Of a stretch of 64,000 bases of DNA, positions 33,060-41,373 are shown one piece after another; the stretch's first letter is position 1, and each line of letters starts with the position of its first letter. A model generated the notes under the pieces. The model was not told the DNA's origin and ran no database searches. It worked only from the letters and a program-made list of their open reading frames with translations. Position numbers and translations under genes: made by a program. The stretch is from Nitrospira_E sp052156535 (GTDB taxonomy: Bacteria > Nitrospirota > Nitrospiria > Nitrospirales > UBA8639). The stretch spans positions 62,001 through 126,000 of the forward strand of contig NZ_JBQKUP010000035.1 in the NCBI RefSeq assembly GCF_052156535.1, in the 5' to 3' direction.

Positions 33060-34913
33060 ATGACAGAAAAGAATCTTCAAGAGGTGGACCTGCCTTCTCT
33101 CAGTAACCGGGAGTTTTTTCCTTCTCCCGCCGCATGGGAGGATCAGGTCTTATACTTTTTAATGCTCGACCGTTTTTCGGACGGACAGGAAAAAGGCTAC
33201 AGAAGCAATGACGGGACCGTCGTCCGGCGTGGCTCGACCCCCCTTTTTCAGTCAACCGATGCGGGCAATGCGGATGCATCTCGGTGGAAGACAGCGGGAC
33301 AGAAGTTTTGCGGAGGGAATTTATCCGGATTGACGAGCAAACTGGGATACCTTGAACGTCTCGGTGTGACCGCCATTTGGATCAGTCCCATTTTCAAACA
33401 GGTGAAATTTAAAGACACCTATCATGGCTATGGCATTCAAAACTTTTTGGATGTCGATCCGCATTTTGGTCAACGAGAAGATCTGAGAACCCTTGTCCGG
33501 ACCGCCCATGCTCACGGGATCTACGTTATTCTGGATATTATCCTCAACCATACGGGAGATGTGTTTCGCTACAATCCCAACCGCTATCGGACCGAACATA
33601 ACGGGCAGGTCTTCAACGATCCTCGCTGGGATGGCCAACCCTATGAGGTGCAAGGGTTCCATGATCAATTCGGAGAACCCACTCTCCCCTTCCAACAACT
33701 CGACATCGCAAGCCATCCTGTCGCCTGGCCGAATGGTGCCGTCTGGCCACAGGAATTCCAAGACCCTCAGGCCTTTACCCGAAAAGGCCATATCACCAAT
33801 TGGGATTTCTCACCTGAATTTCTTGAGGGGGATTTCCTTGACCTGAAAAATATCCAACTCGGTTCCGGCGGCGTCGATCAGTATCAGCCGTCAGATGCCC
33901 TTAAGGCCCTGGCCGAGGTCTACAAATTCTGGATTGCCTTTGCAGACGTCGACGGGTATCGGGTGGATACCGTCAAACATATGGACCTGGGAGCGAGCCG
34001 GTACTTTGCATCGGTGATCCATGAATTCACCCAATCCATCGGCAAAGAAAATTTCTATCTCATTGGAGAAATTACCGGGGGCAGAACCCGCGCGTTTCAA
34101 ACGCTGGAAACGACGGGCCTGGACGCCGCACTTGGCGTCGACGACATCCCGGACAAAATGGAATACCTCGTGAAGGGCTATCGCAATCCGGAGGAGTATT
34201 TCCAGTTATTCCGGAATTCCATCCTGGTTCAGAAAGAATCCCACGTCTGGTTTCGCAATCGGGTGGTGACCCTGTTTGATGATCATGATCAAGTGCGAAA
34301 GGGAGAAAACAAAGCCAGGTTTTGTGCTGATCCTGCCGGACCGGACGGACTCGTGAATGTCCTTACGCTGAACGCTCTCACGATGGGGATCCCCTGCATG
34401 TATTATGGCAGCGAACAGTATTTTGACGGGCACGGCCAGAGTGATCAATTCATTCGCGAATGTATGTTCGGAGGAGAATTCGGCGCATTTCAAAGCCATC
34501 AACGGCATTTTTTCAATGAAGAGAGTCCGGCATACCGGCAACTCGCCATCATATTACGCCTTCGACGTAACAAGCTTGCGTTACGACGGGGTCGACAATA
34601 CCTAAGAGAAATTTCCGGAAATGGGGTCGACTTCGGGCTGCCGCGCATGCTGGGTGGGCAGATTCGTTCAGTGGTTCCCTGGTCCAGGATTTTCAATGAC
34701 CGGGAAATTCTCCTGGCGATGAATACCGACTATGCTGCCCCCCGAAGTGCCTGGGTGACGATTGATGACGGACTGCATCACACCGGCCACACACTCACGT
34801 GTCTCTATTCAACCAATGCGGGACAGATCGGTCAGGAGACGACCGTTGAGTCGAGAAATGGCAAAGCCGTCGTGCTCACCCTTCCGGCTGGCGGATTGGT
34901 CATCTATGAGTGA
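33060..34913 (+). CDS. GH13-family alpha-amylase-like enzyme
   Basis: Cytoplasmic (no signal peptide) glycoside hydrolase of 617 residues. The TIM-barrel motifs are all seen: VILDIILNHTGD (region I), DGYRVDTVKH (region II, nucleophile Asp303), LIGEIT (region III, acid/base Glu337) and FDDHDQ (region IV, Asp410). The N-terminal YFLMLDRFSDG is typical of GH13 enzymes on glucans or trehalose-related substrates. The region between residues 165 and 290 is an extended B domain. AAGGAG site six bases upstream of the ATG. Specificity (amylase, glucosyltransferase or glucanotransferase) is not decidable. A second, distinct GH13 is at 44172-45701. Confidence 0.92.
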   Translation: MTEKNLQEVDLPSLSNREFFPSPAAWEDQVLYFLMLDRFSDGQEKGYRSNDGTVVRRGSTPLFQSTDAGNADASRWKTAGQKFCGGNLSGLTSKLGYLERLGVTAIWISPIFKQVKFKDTYHGYGIQNFLDVDPHFGQREDLRTLVRTAHAHGIYVILDIILNHTGDVFRYNPNRYRTEHNGQVFNDPRWDGQPYEVQGFHDQFGEPTLPFQQLDIASHPVAWPNGAVWPQEFQDPQAFTRKGHITNWDFSPEFLEGDFLDLKNIQLGSGGVDQYQPSDALKALAEVYKFWIAFADVDGYRVDTVKHMDLGASRYFASVIHEFTQSIGKENFYLIGEITGGRTRAFQTLETTGLDAALGVDDIPDKMEYLVKGYRNPEEYFQLFRNSILVQKESHVWFRNRVVTLFDDHDQVRKGENKARFCADPAGPDGLVNVLTLNALTMGIPCMYYGSEQYFDGHGQSDQFIRECMFGGEFGAFQSHQRHFFNEESPAYRQLAIILRLRRNKLALRRGRQYLREISGNGVDFGLPRMLGGQIRSVVPWSRIFNDREILLAMNTDYAAPRSAWVTIDDGLHHTGHTLTCLYSTNAGQIGQETTVESRNGKAVVLTLPAGGLVIYE

Positions 34914-34941
34914 AGAAGGTGGTCAACGGAAGTGAAGACCG

Positions 34942-35721
34942 TCATGGCCCGGTTGCGGGAGGATTCGTTAAGGCTTCGCCCGTCATGGGCACAAACACCA
35001 CCGGTAACAATTCGGTTTCCTGATATCCCTCCTCTGTGCGACGAATCAACAGAAGACGTTGAGGGTAGTCTCCGACGGGAACAATGAGACGTCCGCCGAT
35101 TGCCAGTTGGTCTAAGAGTGGTTCGGGAATATGGTTCGGCGCCGCCGTCAGAATGATCGCATCAAACGGGCTTTCGTCCGGCCATCCTTGATAGCCATCA
35201 CCAGCCCGTACAATCACATTGTCATATCCAAGTTCTGCCAGGGTCTTTTTTGCCTCCGCAGCGAGTGGTTCGACTATTTCAATGGTGAACACTTTGGAAA
35301 CCAACTCCCCCAGGATGGCAGCCTGGTACCCTGATCCTGTTCCTATCTCAAGGACTTTTTCATCCGGCTTCAACTTCAGGGCTTGCGTCATATACGCAAC
35401 AATGAACGGCTGAGAAATCGTCTGCCCATAGCCGATGGAGAGTGGAAAATCTCCATAGGCATCTTTAGCATGTGACTCAGGCATAAACCGGTGCCGGGGA
35501 ACCCGGCGCATGGCCGCGACAACGGCTAGATCGGTGACACCCCCCGCCACGATTTGGGTATCCACCATCGAATCCCGTTCAACCTGTCGTGAGTGATTAT
35601 TTTGTTGGGTCATAGCCTGATTTCCATTTCCACATCCGGACAGAATAAACCATACTCCACCAAGTATCACAACAAAGGCAAGTGGATGTATTTTGCTCCT
35701 GAGTGTGATCGCTATCTTCAT
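34942..35721 (-). CDS. pcm: Protein-L-isoaspartate O-methyltransferase with lipoprotein signal
   Basis: Repair methyltransferase of 259 residues, unusual in having an N-terminal signal with lipobox LSGC (Cys30) and hence probably anchored in the envelope. The catalytic core is standard: RDSMVDTQIVAGG, ISQPFIVAYMTQAL, SAM motif KVLEIGTGSGYQAAILG and AAPNHIPEPLLDQLAIGGRL. Start codon overlaps the APC permease stop by ATGA, so the two are co-translated; SAM synthetase lies just upstream of the permease. SAM is a cytoplasmic cofactor, so the location poses a question. Function by family. Confidence 0.9.
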   Translation of the reverse strand: MKIAITLRSKIHPLAFVVILGGVWFILSGCGNGNQAMTQQNNHSRQVERDSMVDTQIVAGGVTDLAVVAAMRRVPRHRFMPESHAKDAYGDFPLSIGYGQTISQPFIVAYMTQALKLKPDEKVLEIGTGSGYQAAILGELVSKVFTIEIVEPLAAEAKKTLAELGYDNVIVRAGDGYQGWPDESPFDAIILTAAPNHIPEPLLDQLAIGGRLIVPVGDYPQRLLLIRRTEEGYQETELLPVVFVPMTGEALTNPPATGP

Positions 35722-37097
35722 GTGGCCCCAGATTCTCCATTATGCTTTCTCATCAGAAAGTACAGGGGAATACCAGCACTCAGGGTCAGACAGGCCCAAA
35801 GGGTTTCAACCGGTTTTTCCACACTCAGAAAAAGCATGATCACTCCGGCAACCAGGATATAGCCAACGGGCAAGACAGGATAGAAGGGAACCCGGTAGGG
35901 ACGAACGAGTTGCGGACGCCGTTGACGAAGAATAATGACGGCCCCGACTGTCAGCGCTGTGAAGGCAGTGATCACCATTCCGCTGTAAATTACCAACTGC
36001 TCAAAGGTTCCTGAAAGCACTAATACGGTGACCCATAGACTTTGGAGAACAATGGAACGAACCGGGGTGCCATGATGGTGTTCCGTATCCGAAAAGAAGG
36101 CCGGCAGAAACCCGTCTCTGGCCATGGCAAAGTAGACCCGCGGCCCGGTCCATATCATGGCGCTCACCGCGCCGGCGATGGAAATGCACAACATGATAGT
36201 GACAAATTGAGCGACCGCCTGACCGAACATTCCCACCGCGACTTTTTCCGCCACCGGCATGAGCGGAGGTGCGGCCAAAGCTTGAATCGGTAACGCGTAG
36301 AAATATACCACGTTCAGCACCACATAGACCGTGCCAACCAGCAGGGTCCCGCCTATCATCGTACGGGGAATAGAACGGGTCGGATTGAGTATTTCTCCTG
36401 CAATGTACCCTGCGGCATTCCATCCCGAATAGGCATAGGTCACAAAAATAAAGGACACCACCAGGGTTCCCAGTCCGACATCCGGCTTTTCTGAGGGCAG
36501 GACCAAATGTTCCCAATCTCCATGGCCTACCCTGAAGGCTCCAACTATGAGAAGCAGAATTGCTCCAACTTTTAAGACGGTGAAGAGCTGTTGAAGGAGT
36601 CCGCCAGGGCCAACGCCTGCCACATGAACCGCAGTCAGACTCCAAATCAAGGCAAGGGCAAATCCCTTTATCGGGAAAGTGGAATACGGTTCAGTCGGGG
36701 CGAGTTGGACCACATAGGAGGCAAATCCCATGGCGCCTGCGGCAATGGCGGCTCCAAAGCCCACGGTAAATGAAGCCCACCCACTCAGGAATGCGAAAAA
36801 GGGATGGTAGGCTTCCCGAAGATACACATAGTCTCCCCCGACAAAAGGGAATGCGGCTCCCAGCTCGCTGTAACACATCGCCCCCATGAGAGCCAGTAAC
36901 GCGCCCGCTCCCCATACCAGAAGAATCATCCACGGATCTCCAAGGTCTCGGGCCATAAAACCTGTCGTGGTGAAGATCCCAGTGCCGATCACACTACTGA
37001 CCAGCACACACGTCGCCGTAAACCCGCTAATGCGACGGGAACCTCCTTCCAAGGTTCCGTTATGAAGTGAGCATTCTGCCAATGTGTTCTCAATCAA
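35718..37097 (-). CDS. APC-family amino acid permease
   Basis: Inner-membrane transporter of 459 residues with about 12 hydrophobic segments. The first helix region TCVLVSSVIGTGIFTTTGFM contains the GIG-like unwound motif of APC carriers that binds the amino acid backbone, and helix 6 is SFIFVTYAYSGWNAAGYIAGEI. It lies between SAM synthetase (upstream, 87-base gap) and the lipoprotein PCMT (ATGA overlap), which hints at methionine or SAM-related transport; specificity cannot be told from sequence. Best compared with the LAT/YfnA-like branch. Confidence 0.88.
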   Translation of the reverse strand: MIENTLAECSLHNGTLEGGSRRISGFTATCVLVSSVIGTGIFTTTGFMARDLGDPWMILLVWGAGALLALMGAMCYSELGAAFPFVGGDYVYLREAYHPFFAFLSGWASFTVGFGAAIAAGAMGFASYVVQLAPTEPYSTFPIKGFALALIWSLTAVHVAGVGPGGLLQQLFTVLKVGAILLLIVGAFRVGHGDWEHLVLPSEKPDVGLGTLVVSFIFVTYAYSGWNAAGYIAGEILNPTRSIPRTMIGGTLLVGTVYVVLNVVYFYALPIQALAAPPLMPVAEKVAVGMFGQAVAQFVTIMLCISIAGAVSAMIWTGPRVYFAMARDGFLPAFFSDTEHHHGTPVRSIVLQSLWVTVLVLSGTFEQLVIYSGMVITAFTALTVGAVIILRQRRPQLVRPYRVPFYPVLPVGYILVAGVIMLFLSVEKPVETLWACLTLSAGIPLYFLMRKHNGESGAT

Positions 37098-37184
37098 TCA
37101 TGCATCCTGCCAGGTAATAGAATCTCTCTGATTAGCATGTGATCTCGTCGCGTAGACACCATTTCGATATTTTCATGATGGCCG

Positions 37185-38399
37185 TCAGCATATCCGGAAT
37201 TGCCCTTTGGCCAGATCCTCGCAAAAATGTTCCATGTCGGCCAGCTCCTGCTTGATCAGGGCTTGGACCTCTCCCGAGATCCGCTTTAGTGAAAATCCCT
37301 TCTTTACCCCGACCTGAGCTGAGACAACCAGTGGTTCGTTCACCGGTGCACCGATCCGACTAACCATCCACACGGTGGCATCACGCACTCCGGGTATCTG
37401 TGCGTACGCCTTCAGAGCGAGTTCACGAGCCCACACATTATAAATTTTCCCAACATGACTGACGGGGTTTTTCCCGGCCGCGGCCTCCCCGCTCATCGGT
37501 CGATTCAGCGCGATGACCCCGGAAATCCGGTTCCCCCGCCCCACCTGTCCAGAATCTCCCTGCTCGGCGGATGTTCCCAACAGCGTCAGATACATGCCCT
37601 TTAGTCCTTGGCCAGGGCGATCAAGGGCATTCATGATTACCTCCACTCGTTTACAGGAATGAGGTTGCTCATGAATAAAGCGCTGCACATTCTGAAGGGC
37701 CTTCGCCTTTCGAGCAAAATAGGTTTTTTCTGTGGTGATCCGTTTGGCAAGAAACGGCATGGCCACCGTGAGTGACAGTATCCGGTCCATTCGAACGGCC
37801 ATGACTTTGACGTCCTCACCGGTTTCCGGAAACGCCCGCTTAAACCGTGGCCCGTTTACATACTGTTCAAGGTCCACCACCAATTGCTCTGTGGAAGTCA
37901 GCGGGGCATAACCGACTCCGGCTGAAGTATCGTTCGCAGGAAGCAACCCCGATCCCTGTTCAAAAATCGCCCCGAGTTCAGCGGAAGTCGGTTGCAACTC
38001 AACTTGATACCTCATATGGGTATCAGGATTCACATGGGGCAAATGGCTCTTGATCCACGTTCGCGCCGTCTCAACGGCGATGTCAGACACGGGGATCATT
38101 TTTCCCGGAACACCGGAAGAAGCCCGGTCCCCAAGAATCAGACGCATCGGATGGGTGACACGACCACCGCCCAGATGCAATTTCACCTGACCCGCCACCA
38201 ACAGGCATTTATCGATATTATGGTGCAAAATGCGCCCAAAGGTTTCTTGATACGCCTTGGACAATTGAATGGAAACGGCTTCAGCAATGGCATCACAAAT
38301 TGTATCGGGATGCCCTCTGCCTTTCCGTTCGACAATTTCAAGAGGTTGCGCGTCGACGGGCACGGCCGGTCCCTGGTGAATCAGAATACGCGTCTTCAT
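37185..38399 (-). CDS. mat: Archaeal-type S-adenosylmethionine synthetase
   Basis: Methionine adenosyltransferase of the archaeal family (AdoMet_Synthase), 404 residues, sequence-unrelated in layout to bacterial MetK. Typical segments: PLEIVERKGRGHPDTICDAIAE near the N-terminus, NIDKCLLVAGQ, GDRASSG, LLPANDTSAGVGYAPLTSTE and the C-terminal GRGNRISGVIALNRPMSGEA plus NPVSHVGKIYNVWA. ATG at 38399 has GAGGG nine bases upstream; the in-frame ATG at 38408 is the alternative. Gene order MlaC, this gene, permease, PCMT on one strand with short gaps suggests a cluster. Makes SAM for all methylations. Confidence 0.93.
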   Translation of the reverse strand: MKTRILIHQGPAVPVDAQPLEIVERKGRGHPDTICDAIAEAVSIQLSKAYQETFGRILHHNIDKCLLVAGQVKLHLGGGRVTHPMRLILGDRASSGVPGKMIPVSDIAVETARTWIKSHLPHVNPDTHMRYQVELQPTSAELGAIFEQGSGLLPANDTSAGVGYAPLTSTEQLVVDLEQYVNGPRFKRAFPETGEDVKVMAVRMDRILSLTVAMPFLAKRITTEKTYFARKAKALQNVQRFIHEQPHSCKRVEVIMNALDRPGQGLKGMYLTLLGTSAEQGDSGQVGRGNRISGVIALNRPMSGEAAAGKNPVSHVGKIYNVWARELALKAYAQIPGVRDATVWMVSRIGAPVNEPLVVSAQVGVKKGFSLKRISGEVQALIKQELADMEHFCEDLAKGQFRIC

Positions 38400-38411
38400 C
38401 CTAAGCATCCC

Positions 38412-39065
38412 TCAGGGAGCCGTGATGTCACCGGACTTGTCTCGCAAGGTCTTCACCAATTCTTCATAGGAGGAATCCCGAATAATGCGGTCGAATTGAA
38501 CCCGGTAATTTTTCACGAGACTCACTCCATCGACCACCACATCGTACACCCGCCAGTTGCCATCATTCAGAAGGAGCCGGTAATCGAGAGAGATTTCCGT
38601 TTTGTTTGACGCAATGGTGGTCTGCACTTCTGCAAAGGAGTCTTTGAGCCGTTCCTTGAGATACTGGACCGTTTCTCCGGAATAGTTCTCAATTTTTCCC
38701 GCATAGGTTTTCGAAAGAAGCGTTTGAAACAATGTGGCAAATTCTTGATGTTCCGCCTCACTTCGATTTCTCCAATGCGCGGCTAGTGATCGTTTGGCCA
38801 TCTCTTCAAAATCAAAATGTTGTCCAATAATCTCCTCCAACAATTGCCGGCGATAGGTCGCTTGATCCGGCTTCTTGAGACCTTCGTCGCTCACCAAACG
38901 AATGACCTCATCGATAGTGCCTCTGACCACGCCGGTTGGAGAATCCACACCCAGGACACCACCCGGCCAACACAACACTCCCATCCCAAGAACCACTCCT
39001 ACAGTAATCGCGTTAACGCTTGAATATCTTCTAATCACAACGAAAATCTTCAGTTTGCCGAACAC
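38412..39065 (-). CDS. mlaC: MlaC-type periplasmic phospholipid-binding protein
   Basis: Periplasmic carrier of the Mla pathway (Ttg2D family), 217 residues from a GTG start at 39065 that follows AGAGGGG five bases upstream; an in-frame ATG at 39137 would put 24 extra residues before the signal. Signal segment SSVNAITVGVVLGMGVL. Core features: FDFEEMAKRSLAAHWRN, EFATLFQTLLSKTYAGKIENY and SLDYRLLLNDGNWRVYDVVVDGVSLVKNYRVQF, the latter diagnostic. It is not with mlaEFD (2.3-6.3 kb) but 33 kb away. It sits 12 bases upstream of the SAM synthetase. Confidence 0.9.
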   Translation of the reverse strand: MFGKLKIFVVIRRYSSVNAITVGVVLGMGVLCWPGGVLGVDSPTGVVRGTIDEVIRLVSDEGLKKPDQATYRRQLLEEIIGQHFDFEEMAKRSLAAHWRNRSEAEHQEFATLFQTLLSKTYAGKIENYSGETVQYLKERLKDSFAEVQTTIASNKTEISLDYRLLLNDGNWRVYDVVVDGVSLVKNYRVQFDRIIRDSSYEELVKTLRDKSGDITAP

Positions 39066-39173
39066 CCGGACCCCTCTGCAGTAAATGGTTTTCTGAAAAC
39101 CCGGTTCTCTCAGTTTCGAAGAGGCGTGAAAAACCATTGCATCACGACCTTACCGCTGTCGATCGTTTTTTGA

Positions 39174-39205
39174 CGCTCCTGGGACGTCGTTCTTCTCCAG
39201 GAGCG
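39174..39205. other. Stem-loop between hsp20 and mlaC
   Basis: CGCTCCTGG (39174-39182) and CCAGGAGCG (39197-39205) are perfect arms around a 14-base loop. In the direction of the minus-strand genes it is followed by A-rich, not T-rich, sequence, so it is not a standard terminator; it may still act as an end structure for hsp20 mRNA. Confidence 0.45.
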
Positions 39206-39252
39206 CCTCTCAAACGCAGATTCTGACCGATCCAAACACGGGCAGATTGCCA

Positions 39253-39789
39253 CTATTCAATTTTTACGGTGACATGCCGTTTTTTGGCATCTTCGGTCTT
39301 GGGCAGCTTAACTTCCAGAATCCCATCCTTAAACGTGGCCTTCACTTTGTCCGCTTTCACGGCACAAGGCAATTGCAGACTCCTGGAAAAAGACCCGTAG
39401 GCTCGTTCGGAGTAAGTATAGTCTTCCTCCTTAACCTCCTCTTCTTTTTTCTTTTCTCCGGAGATGGTCAGCATGGAATCCGTCAGATCAATCTTAAGGT
39501 CTTCTTTGGAGAGACCTGGCACTTCGGCCTTCAGCACCACTTCCTCCTTCCCTTCGTACAAGTCGACGGCAGGAACCCGCACGTGCAATGATTCGCCCAG
39601 CAACGCTCGTGACGGCCGTAACATACCAGGCATGGATGGCCATAACCCTGAAAAGGGACGCCCCCAAACTTCCCCCATCATTTGCTCCATACGGTCAAGC
39701 CACCGGTCAAATTCTCCTCGACGCGCCAATTCTCCTTTCTGAACCGGAGCGACTTCCTTTTTGTCCTTTTCCACTACTAAATGTGCCAT
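39253..39789 (-). CDS. Hsp20/alpha-crystallin small heat shock protein
   Basis: Holdase chaperone of 178 residues. The alpha-crystallin domain (about residues 75-170) includes VRVPAVDLYEGKEEVVLKAEVPGL, the DLKIDLTDSMLTISGE strand pair, the conserved RSLQLP and the A-x-x-x-n-G-V/I-L motif KATFKDGILEVKLPK. The C-terminal I/V-x-I anchor is present as VKIE. Start 39789 has GGAGG seven bases upstream, which excludes the longer upstream frame. A positively charged N-terminal arm (RGEFDRWLDRMEQMM) assists oligomerisation. Alone on its transcript. Confidence 0.94.
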   Translation of the reverse strand: MAHLVVEKDKKEVAPVQKGELARRGEFDRWLDRMEQMMGEVWGRPFSGLWPSMPGMLRPSRALLGESLHVRVPAVDLYEGKEEVVLKAEVPGLSKEDLKIDLTDSMLTISGEKKKEEEVKEEDYTYSERAYGSFSRSLQLPCAVKADKVKATFKDGILEVKLPKTEDAKKRHVTVKIE

Positions 39790-40104
39790 CACAAACCTCC
39801 TTTGAGAAAAGAATAATTCCACACACTTTCCTGCGAGTGATGAAATGCAACTTATATACCCTGCTTGACGATTGGCGGGGATGAGAAAAAAAGCTGTCAT
39901 GCCCGCCAGTATTCATCAGACATCCCTCAGGTCTTCATTGGGAATGATTCACCGCTGGCAACCGGCGGGATGACGAGAGAGAGATTGCCCATAAAGGCAT
40001 GAGGCTTGCTTCAACTCAGGTAGAAGCAAAGATTCTGATTTCATGGTGCTTACGGAAACAATCCCATGCACACGTTTCAACCATCACAAGACAGAGGCCA
40101 ACAC

Positions 40105-40296
40105 ATGAAACAAGATAACGTAGAACGGCTAAAGGTAAAAATTTGTGGAAAATCAATCGAGTCTGTTGAGCCATCCAGATGGTCCGGGGAAGTCAAATCT
40201 CTCATGAAGAATCAAGAGTTTTTATCCATCACCTTAAATGACGGAACAGTTCTGGAGGTTGGAGGGTTGTATATTCGAGATGGAAGTCATACCTGA
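40105..40296 (+). CDS. Small hypothetical protein (CBS neighbour)
   Basis: Unrecognised 63-residue protein beginning MKQDNVERLKVKICGKSIES, with AGAGG eight bases upstream of the ATG. The sequence suggests a small beta-rich fold: LKVKICG, a Trp-containing loop (PSRWSGEVKSL), then FLSITLNDGTVLEVGGLYI. It lies 90 bases before the CBS-domain gene on the same strand and could be cotranscribed. No function proposed. Confidence 0.5.
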   Translation: MKQDNVERLKVKICGKSIESVEPSRWSGEVKSLMKNQEFLSITLNDGTVLEVGGLYIRDGSHT

Positions 40297-40385
40297 TTTT
40301 GTCTCAAACCGTTTAAATTTTCATTCACTCCATCCGTGTGAAAAGACTTTTGTGGGGTTATGAGTGAAAGAGAGAGGAGGAACAC

Positions 40386-40811
40386 ATGGGTCTTCATGCG
40401 GTCGCCACAGTCGGCCTCAGAACAATCCAACAAATCGCCACACTCCATGATTTCCGTTTTCATCAGGATCAGAATGGATTGGCCATTACACAAAAACTTC
40501 TCACATCTTCCTTACCAGGCGCGCCGGTTGTCGATCCTAACGGGCACTGCGTTGGGTTCATCAGCCAATTTGATGTGCTGGCCGTGCTGGAAGCAGGGCG
40601 GGATGTCAGCCAATTAACGGCAAAGGAAATCATGGTGCCGGACCCTCTCGCTATTCCTAATTCCACCACATTAGCGGAGGCTGTCAAAATCATGAAAGAC
40701 CATCATTTTCTGGTACTTCCAGTGGAGGATAATGGTGTGGTGATAGGATGCCTGACCCGGCAGGACCTTTTACGGGCATGGGTAGGTTTGGGATTAGAGC
40801 AAAAAGACTAA
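40386..40811 (+). CDS. CBS-domain pair protein, paralogue of 57930-58364
   Basis: Soluble protein of 141 residues made of a CBS pair. The first domain contains GAPVVDPNGHCVGFISQFDVLAVLEAG, the second the LPVEDNGVVIGCLTRQDLLRAW segment. CBS pairs bind adenosyl nucleotides and can act as energy sensors. GAGGAGG-type site before the ATG. Immediately followed on the same strand by a cytochrome c and Lon-like gene; the paralogue at 57930 shares the ending LLRAWIGLGL. Ligand and partner unknown. Confidence 0.88.
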   Translation: MGLHAVATVGLRTIQQIATLHDFRFHQDQNGLAITQKLLTSSLPGAPVVDPNGHCVGFISQFDVLAVLEAGRDVSQLTAKEIMVPDPLAIPNSTTLAEAVKIMKDHHFLVLPVEDNGVVIGCLTRQDLLRAWVGLGLEQKD

Positions 40812-40921
40812 GTGAAAATTGAGCACACGAAAAGTGTTGCAATTTGGGTCCATGGAAAAGGGAAGAGGTGTTGCAAGATGCGACAAAATCGCATTTCCAT
40901 GAAACGTACTGGCTTCACCCG

Positions 40922-41302
40922 ATGAAAAAAGAACAAGACCCTCTCAGTCTGGTCATATCCGTTATCAGTTGTGTCTGCATCGTGTTATGGCTTGGAGGAG
41001 TCCGGGCTCAGCAGACCACTATGATCTCTGCGGGAGAAACAATTTATCGTCTGCATTGCCTCCGGTGTCATGGGAAGGCGGGCGACGGAAAAGGACCGGA
41101 TTCATCCGCATTAATCGTGCCCCCAACAGATTTCCATTCTCCGGAATCCACCGCCAAAAGCGAGTTAGACCTTCGTGCGATCGTTATTTGGGGCTTGGTC
41201 TTTAGCCCCATGCATGGTTGGTGGGATCGATTGAGTTCAGAGGAGATTCGGGAGGTAATCGGCTATATCCGGCAATTAGCCCCCTATCAGCCCAGGATCT
41301 AA
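40922..41302 (+). CDS. Small c-type cytochrome
   Basis: Exported monohaem cytochrome of 126 residues from the ATG at 40922. The upstream frame (TTG at 40844) is unlikely. The signal is SVISCVCIVLWLGGVRAQQ; the haem motif is CLRCHG and the candidate distal Met is in FSPMHGWWD. The C-terminal helix is IREVIGYIRQLA. It has the DGKGP segment common in high-spin or SorB-like cytochromes. Not in an obvious respiratory operon. Related in layout to the cytochrome at 2350-2733 but not a duplicate. Confidence 0.82.
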   Translation: MKKEQDPLSLVISVISCVCIVLWLGGVRAQQTTMISAGETIYRLHCLRCHGKAGDGKGPDSSALIVPPTDFHSPESTAKSELDLRAIVIWGLVFSPMHGWWDRLSSEEIREVIGYIRQLAPYQPRI

Positions 41303-41373
41303 AATTGCAGTCGAGGAGAATCCAAAGTTCAAAAATAGCCTTCACACACAGTCGCTAGGAAAACTAAGGCAAC

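Noticed and set aside
36001..36645. 214-codon minus-strand frame inside the APC permease
   Set aside because: Shadow of the permease frame, without ribosome site and with implausible composition.
39174..39205. Terminator for hsp20
   Set aside because: The hairpin is perfect but followed by A-rich sequence in the direction of transcription, not T-rich.
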